Under the pieces are notes generated by a model. That model had not been told where the DNA came from, searched no databases, and saw only the letters and a list, made by a program, of their open reading frames with translations. From assembly GCA_948496895.1 (NCBI GenBank), contig CAOOJO010000087.1, positions 1 through 8,930 of the forward strand: a stretch of 8,930 nucleotides of DNA, read 5' to 3'. This document shows, piece after piece, positions 6,270-8,930 of the stretch (the first letter of the stretch is position 1; every line of letters starts with the position of its first letter). The position numbers and the translations under genes were made by a program. The DNA comes from an uncultured Acetatifactor sp. (lineage in GTDB: Bacteria > Bacillota > Clostridia > Lachnospirales > Lachnospiraceae).

Positions 6270-6542
6270 ATGACGGTTGACGCGGTAATGGACATCACAA
6301 AGCAGGCGCTGTTTTTGATCATAAAGGTATCGCTGCCGGTGCTGCTGGTGTCGCTGTGCGTAGGCCTTGCTGTCAGCATCTTCCAGACAGTGACCTCTAT
6401 CCAGGAGCAGACGTTGACATTCGTGCCGAAGATTATCTGCGTGTTTCTTTCCCTGATTCTGTTCGGGAACTGGATGATGACGGCTTTGGTGGAATTCATG
6501 ACGGAGCTTTGGACGAATTTCGGCTTATACGCAGGCAGTTAG
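6270..6542 (+). CDS. fliQ: Flagellar type III export gate protein FliQ
   Basis: FliQ is a small hairpin subunit packed around the FliP/FliR core of the export gate. The 90-residue product is of standard length and has two membrane segments (about 13-37 and 50-75). Between them lies the conserved stretch VSIFQTVTSIQEQTLTFVPK, with its Q-T-x(3)-Q-E-x-T-L-x-F-x-P-K pattern. The N-terminus, ending in ITKQALFLIIKVSLPVLL, also matches the family. The gene begins 27 bases after the fliP stop behind a strong ribosome binding site, and fliR begins 12 bases after its stop. The gene order P-Q-R is nearly universal for flagellar and related secretion systems. Confidence 0.96.
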   Translation: MTVDAVMDITKQALFLIIKVSLPVLLVSLCVGLAVSIFQTVTSIQEQTLTFVPKIICVFLSLILFGNWMMTALVEFMTELWTNFGLYAGS

Positions 6543-6554
6543 AGGGCGTAATGG

Positions 6555-7337
6555 ATGATAAATTATTCCTTTTCCATTTATGATCTGGAATATTTCCTGC
6601 TGATCCTGGTCAGGGTGTCATGCTTTGTATTTGTGGCTCCCTTCTTCAGCATGAGGAACACGCCTGCCCGGGTGCGGGTAGCCATGAGCTTTTTTACCTC
6701 GTTGCTCTTGTATCAGGCCCTGACCCCCAGGCCGGCGGTGACCTATTCGTCGCTTGCGGGATATACAGTCATCGTGCTGAAGGAAGCGCTGGTGGGGCTG
6801 CTGATAGGCTTTGCGGCCAATATCTGTACCTCCATCGTGAACTTCGCTGGCTCCATCGCGGATATGGAGACAGGCCTTTCCATGGTGACGCTGATGGATC
6901 CCACTTCCAGGGAGAGCACCAGCATTACGGGCGTCCTGTACCAGTATGTGCTGATGTTCATGATGATCGCCACGGGGATGTACCGGTACCTGTTTGGCGC
7001 TTTGGCGGATACATTTATACTGATTCCCGTGAATGGCGCGGTGTTCCGCACGGATTCCCTGGTGGATTCCATGCTGGAGTTCCTTTCGGACTATGTCCTC
7101 ATCGGCTTCCGCATCGTGCTTCCGATTTTCTGCTCCATACTGCTGCTGAACGCGGTCCTGGGCGTGCTGGCCAAGGTGGCGCCCCAGATGAACATGTTCG
7201 CGGTAGGTATCCAGCTAAAGGTTCTGGTGGGGCTGTCGGTGCTCTTCCTGACGGCAGGCATGCTGCCGGGGATAGGGGATTTCGTGTTCGATGAGATGAG
7301 GAAGATGATCCAGTCCTTTGTGGGAGGCATGACATGA
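6555..7337 (+). CDS. fliR: Flagellar type III export gate protein FliR
   Basis: FliR completes the FliP/FliQ/FliR gate complex and contacts FlhB. The 260-residue product has the usual length and is mostly membrane-embedded. Recognisable family stretches are RVSCFVFVAPFFSMRNTPARV near residues 20-40, the KEALVGLLIGFAANI segment at about 76-90, and TGLSMVTLMDPTSRESTSITG at about 107-127. The C-terminus contains LAKVAPQMNMFAVGIQLKVL, a strong FliR marker. The start at ATG 6555 gives MINYSFSIYDLEYFLLILVR. ATG 6551 just before is in another frame. A modest ribosome binding site (GAGGG) is 8 bases upstream. The stop overlaps the flhB start as ATGA. The two remain separate genes here, whereas some Clostridium species have a FliR-FlhB fusion. 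Confidence 0.96.
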   Translation: MINYSFSIYDLEYFLLILVRVSCFVFVAPFFSMRNTPARVRVAMSFFTSLLLYQALTPRPAVTYSSLAGYTVIVLKEALVGLLIGFAANICTSIVNFAGSIADMETGLSMVTLMDPTSRESTSITGVLYQYVLMFMMIATGMYRYLFGALADTFILIPVNGAVFRTDSLVDSMLEFLSDYVLIGFRIVLPIFCSILLLNAVLGVLAKVAPQMNMFAVGIQLKVLVGLSVLFLTAGMLPGIGDFVFDEMRKMIQSFVGGMT

Positions 7338-8443
7338 TTCGCTATAATCTGCAGTTCTTTGCGAAGGAGGGCATGGGCGGCGAGAAGACAGAACCCGCTA
7401 CCCAGAAGAAATTAAGCGATGCCCGCAAGAAGGGGCAGGTGGCCAAGAGCCGGGAGCTTACCAATGGCCTGGAGCTTCTGGCGCTGTTTCTGATATTGAA
7501 GTTCTGGGTAGGACATATGGGCATCCAGTTCCTGGATATCTTCAACAATGTCTACAGCAGGATTCCGGACATGACAATGTACTGGCAGAACACCATGCCG
7601 GAGCGGGAGGCCAGCATCCTGTTCAGCCAGCTGCTGCTGGGCGTATTGATGATCATAGCGCCCATCCTGCTGATAGGCTACCTGATCGCGTTCATCACGG
7701 ACGTGGCCCAGGTGAAATGGCGGCCCAGCTTAGAACCCATGAAGCCCAAGTTCAACAAGCTGAACCCGATTAGCGGCTTCAAGAAGATTTTTTCCGTGAA
7801 CGCTTTGGTGGAGCTGGTGAAGTCCATCGCGAAGATTGCCCTGATTGGGTATGTCTGCTACAGCTACCTGAAGGATAAATGGCCCATCCTGTTCAATCTC
7901 TATGACGTGACCCTGATGCAGGCTCTGGGGCTGGTGGCGGATATCGTGACGGATCTGGGGATACGGGTGGCTGTCTTCTACATGGTGCTGGCCTTCGCGG
8001 ATTTTGCCTACCAGAAGTTTAAGTTCGCCAACGACATGAAGATGACCAAGCAGGAGGTCAAGGAAGAGTTCAAGCAGCAGGAAGGCGATCCTCAGGTCAA
8101 GGGCAAGATCAGGCAGAAGATGCGGGAGACCTCCATGAAGCGCATGATGCAGTCCCTGCCCCAGGCGGACGTAGTCATCACCAACCCCACCCATTACGCG
8201 GTGGCCATCAAGTACGATCCACAGGTGGCGGACGCGCCTCTGGTGATAGCCAAGGGCGAGGACTATCTGGCGGCCCGGATTAAGGAGGTCGCCAAGGAGA
8301 ACCATATCGAAATCGTGGAGAACAAGCCCCTGGCCCGGATGCTTTACGCCAATGTGGACATCGGGCAGGCGGTGCCGCCGGAGCTGTACCAGGCGGTGGC
8401 AGAGGTTCTGGCCTTTGTATATCAATTGCAAGGAAAAATCTAG
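7334..8443 (+). CDS. flhB: Flagellar export switch protein FlhB
   Basis: FlhB wraps the export gate and switches substrate class from rod/hook to filament proteins after cutting itself. The 369-residue product begins with MIRYNLQFFA and the conserved EKTEPATQKKLSDARKKGQV stretch. Four membrane segments follow between about residues 45 and 230. A charged linker (about 235-275, including FKQQEGDPQVKGKIRQKM) leads to the cytoplasmic domain. N284-P285-T286-H287 is the NPTH autocleavage site, followed by YAVAIKYD. After it comes the usual PLVIAKGED and the NKPLARMLY stretch. All elements needed for self-processing appear present. The start overlaps the fliR stop by four bases (ATGA), a sign of coupled translation. 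Length and domain order are normal for FlhB. Injectisome SctU relatives are an unlikely alternative given the flagellar context. Confidence 0.97.
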   Translation: MIRYNLQFFAKEGMGGEKTEPATQKKLSDARKKGQVAKSRELTNGLELLALFLILKFWVGHMGIQFLDIFNNVYSRIPDMTMYWQNTMPEREASILFSQLLLGVLMIIAPILLIGYLIAFITDVAQVKWRPSLEPMKPKFNKLNPISGFKKIFSVNALVELVKSIAKIALIGYVCYSYLKDKWPILFNLYDVTLMQALGLVADIVTDLGIRVAVFYMVLAFADFAYQKFKFANDMKMTKQEVKEEFKQQEGDPQVKGKIRQKMRETSMKRMMQSLPQADVVITNPTHYAVAIKYDPQVADAPLVIAKGEDYLAARIKEVAKENHIEIVENKPLARMLYANVDIGQAVPPELYQAVAEVLAFVYQLQGKI

Positions 8444-8467
8444 AAAGAGATAGATTAGTGGAAACAG

Positions 8468-8479
8468 GGAAGGAGAGGA
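8468..8479 (+). promoter_or_regulatory. Ribosome binding site of flhA
   Basis: GGAAGGAGAGGA lies about 5-10 bases before the flhA ATG at 8484. The 40-base gap after flhB contains this site and no visible hairpin terminator, so transcription probably continues into flhA. Confidence 0.65.
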
Positions 8480-8483
8480 CAGC

Positions 8484-8930
8484 ATGAGCAAGAAAATGGC
8501 GAGAACAGACGTAATGATAGCCATCTACGTGCTGGTAGCGTTCATGATGTTCATCGTGCCGCTTCCGGCAGGGATACTGGATGTCTTCATGGCGTTCAAC
8601 ATCGCGGTGGCATTTACGATTCTGTTCGCCTGCATGTTCATCAAGGAAGTGCTGGATATGTCGTACTTCCCTACGATTCTTTTGTTCACCACCATTTTCC
8701 GGATAGCCATGAACGTGTCCTCCACCAGGCTGATTCTGAGGACGGGCACCTCCGGAAATGTGGTAAGGACCTTTGGAGAGTTCGTGGGCGGCGGCGATTT
8801 GATCATCGGCGCGATTGTCTTCATCATCCTGATCATGATTCAGTTCCTGGTGATCAACAAGGGTTCCGAGCGCGTGGCCGAGGTCACTGCCAGATTCACC
8901 CTGGACGCCATGCCCGGTAAGCAGATGGCC
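8484..8930 (+). CDS. flhA: Flagellar export gate protein FlhA, 5' part (cut by window edge)
   Basis: FlhA forms a nine-subunit ring below the gate. It binds chaperone-substrate complexes and couples export to the proton gradient. The frame is open from ATG 8484 to the last base, giving 149 residues of a protein usually near 680-700. The visible part covers the first membrane segments and the FHIPEP family signature: R73-I-A-M-N-V-S-S-T-R-L-I-L85, then GNVVRTFGEFVGGGDLIIGA. After that come FLVINKGSERVAEVTARF and TLDAMPGKQMA, the start of the conserved cytoplasmic loop. The start codon is supported by a good ribosome binding site and a typical short N-terminus (MSKKMARTDV). It follows flhB as in B. 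subtilis and Clostridia, where flhF and flhG often come next. Those would lie outside the window. Confidence 0.97.
   Translation, partial: MSKKMARTDVMIAIYVLVAFMMFIVPLPAGILDVFMAFNIAVAFTILFACMFIKEVLDMSYFPTILLFTTIFRIAMNVSSTRLILRTGTSGNVVRTFGEFVGGGDLIIGAIVFIILIMIQFLVINKGSERVAEVTARFTLDAMPGKQMA

Noticed and set aside
6620..7294. Plus-strand frame of 224 codons inside fliR in another phase
   Set aside because: It is Gly/His/Arg-rich and has no membrane segments, whereas the FliR frame shows clear family motifs.
7730..8524. Minus-strand open frame of 264 codons opposite flhB
   Set aside because: Its translation is Leu/His/Gln-rich, typical of an antisense shadow, and flhB explains the region fully.

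Overview
The window is one uninterrupted, plus-strand block of flagellar motor, switch, chemotaxis and export genes from a Gram-positive, motile bacterium. The order is motA-motB-fliL-fliM-fliY-cheY-fliO-fliP-fliQ-fliR-flhB-flhA, with flhA cut by the right edge. Several features point to Clostridia, most likely the Lachnospiraceae (for example Roseburia-like or Acetatifactor-like gut bacteria): FliY in place of a short FliN, cheY inside the fli operon, strong AGGAGG-type ribosome binding sites, motAB joined directly to fliL, and codons that often end in G or C. The taxon is inferred from gene order and protein style, not from a database match.

Layout. Bases 28-1661 hold the stator pair MotA/MotB. 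Bases 1704-2249 hold the stator-associated protein FliL. Bases 2310-4691 hold the switch proteins FliM and FliY. Bases 4704-5066 hold the response regulator CheY. Bases 5066-8930 hold the membrane core of the flagellar type III export gate: FliO, FliP, FliQ, FliR, FlhB and the first 149 residues of FlhA. No gap between genes exceeds about 60 bases. Many junctions overlap by 1, 4 or 14 bases. I saw no terminator or convincing internal promoter, so the block is probably one long transcript that starts upstream and continues beyond the window.

How the genes work together. FliP, FliQ, FliR, FlhB and FlhA, with FliO helping assembly, form the gate that exports rod, hook and filament proteins. FliM and FliY form the cytoplasmic switch ring, and both carry an N-terminal LSQ-E-I-ALL peptide of the kind that binds phosphorylated CheY. 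FliY also keeps both CheC-type phosphatase motifs, so it probably dephosphorylates CheY at the motor. MotA/MotB conduct ions to drive rotation, and FliL probably supports the stator.

I found no undescribed system. The most distinctive details are a methionine-rich tandem repeat (51-base period) in the linker of FliY, a strongly acidic linker in MotB, and a MotB membrane segment that looks more like sodium-type stators than the classical proton type.
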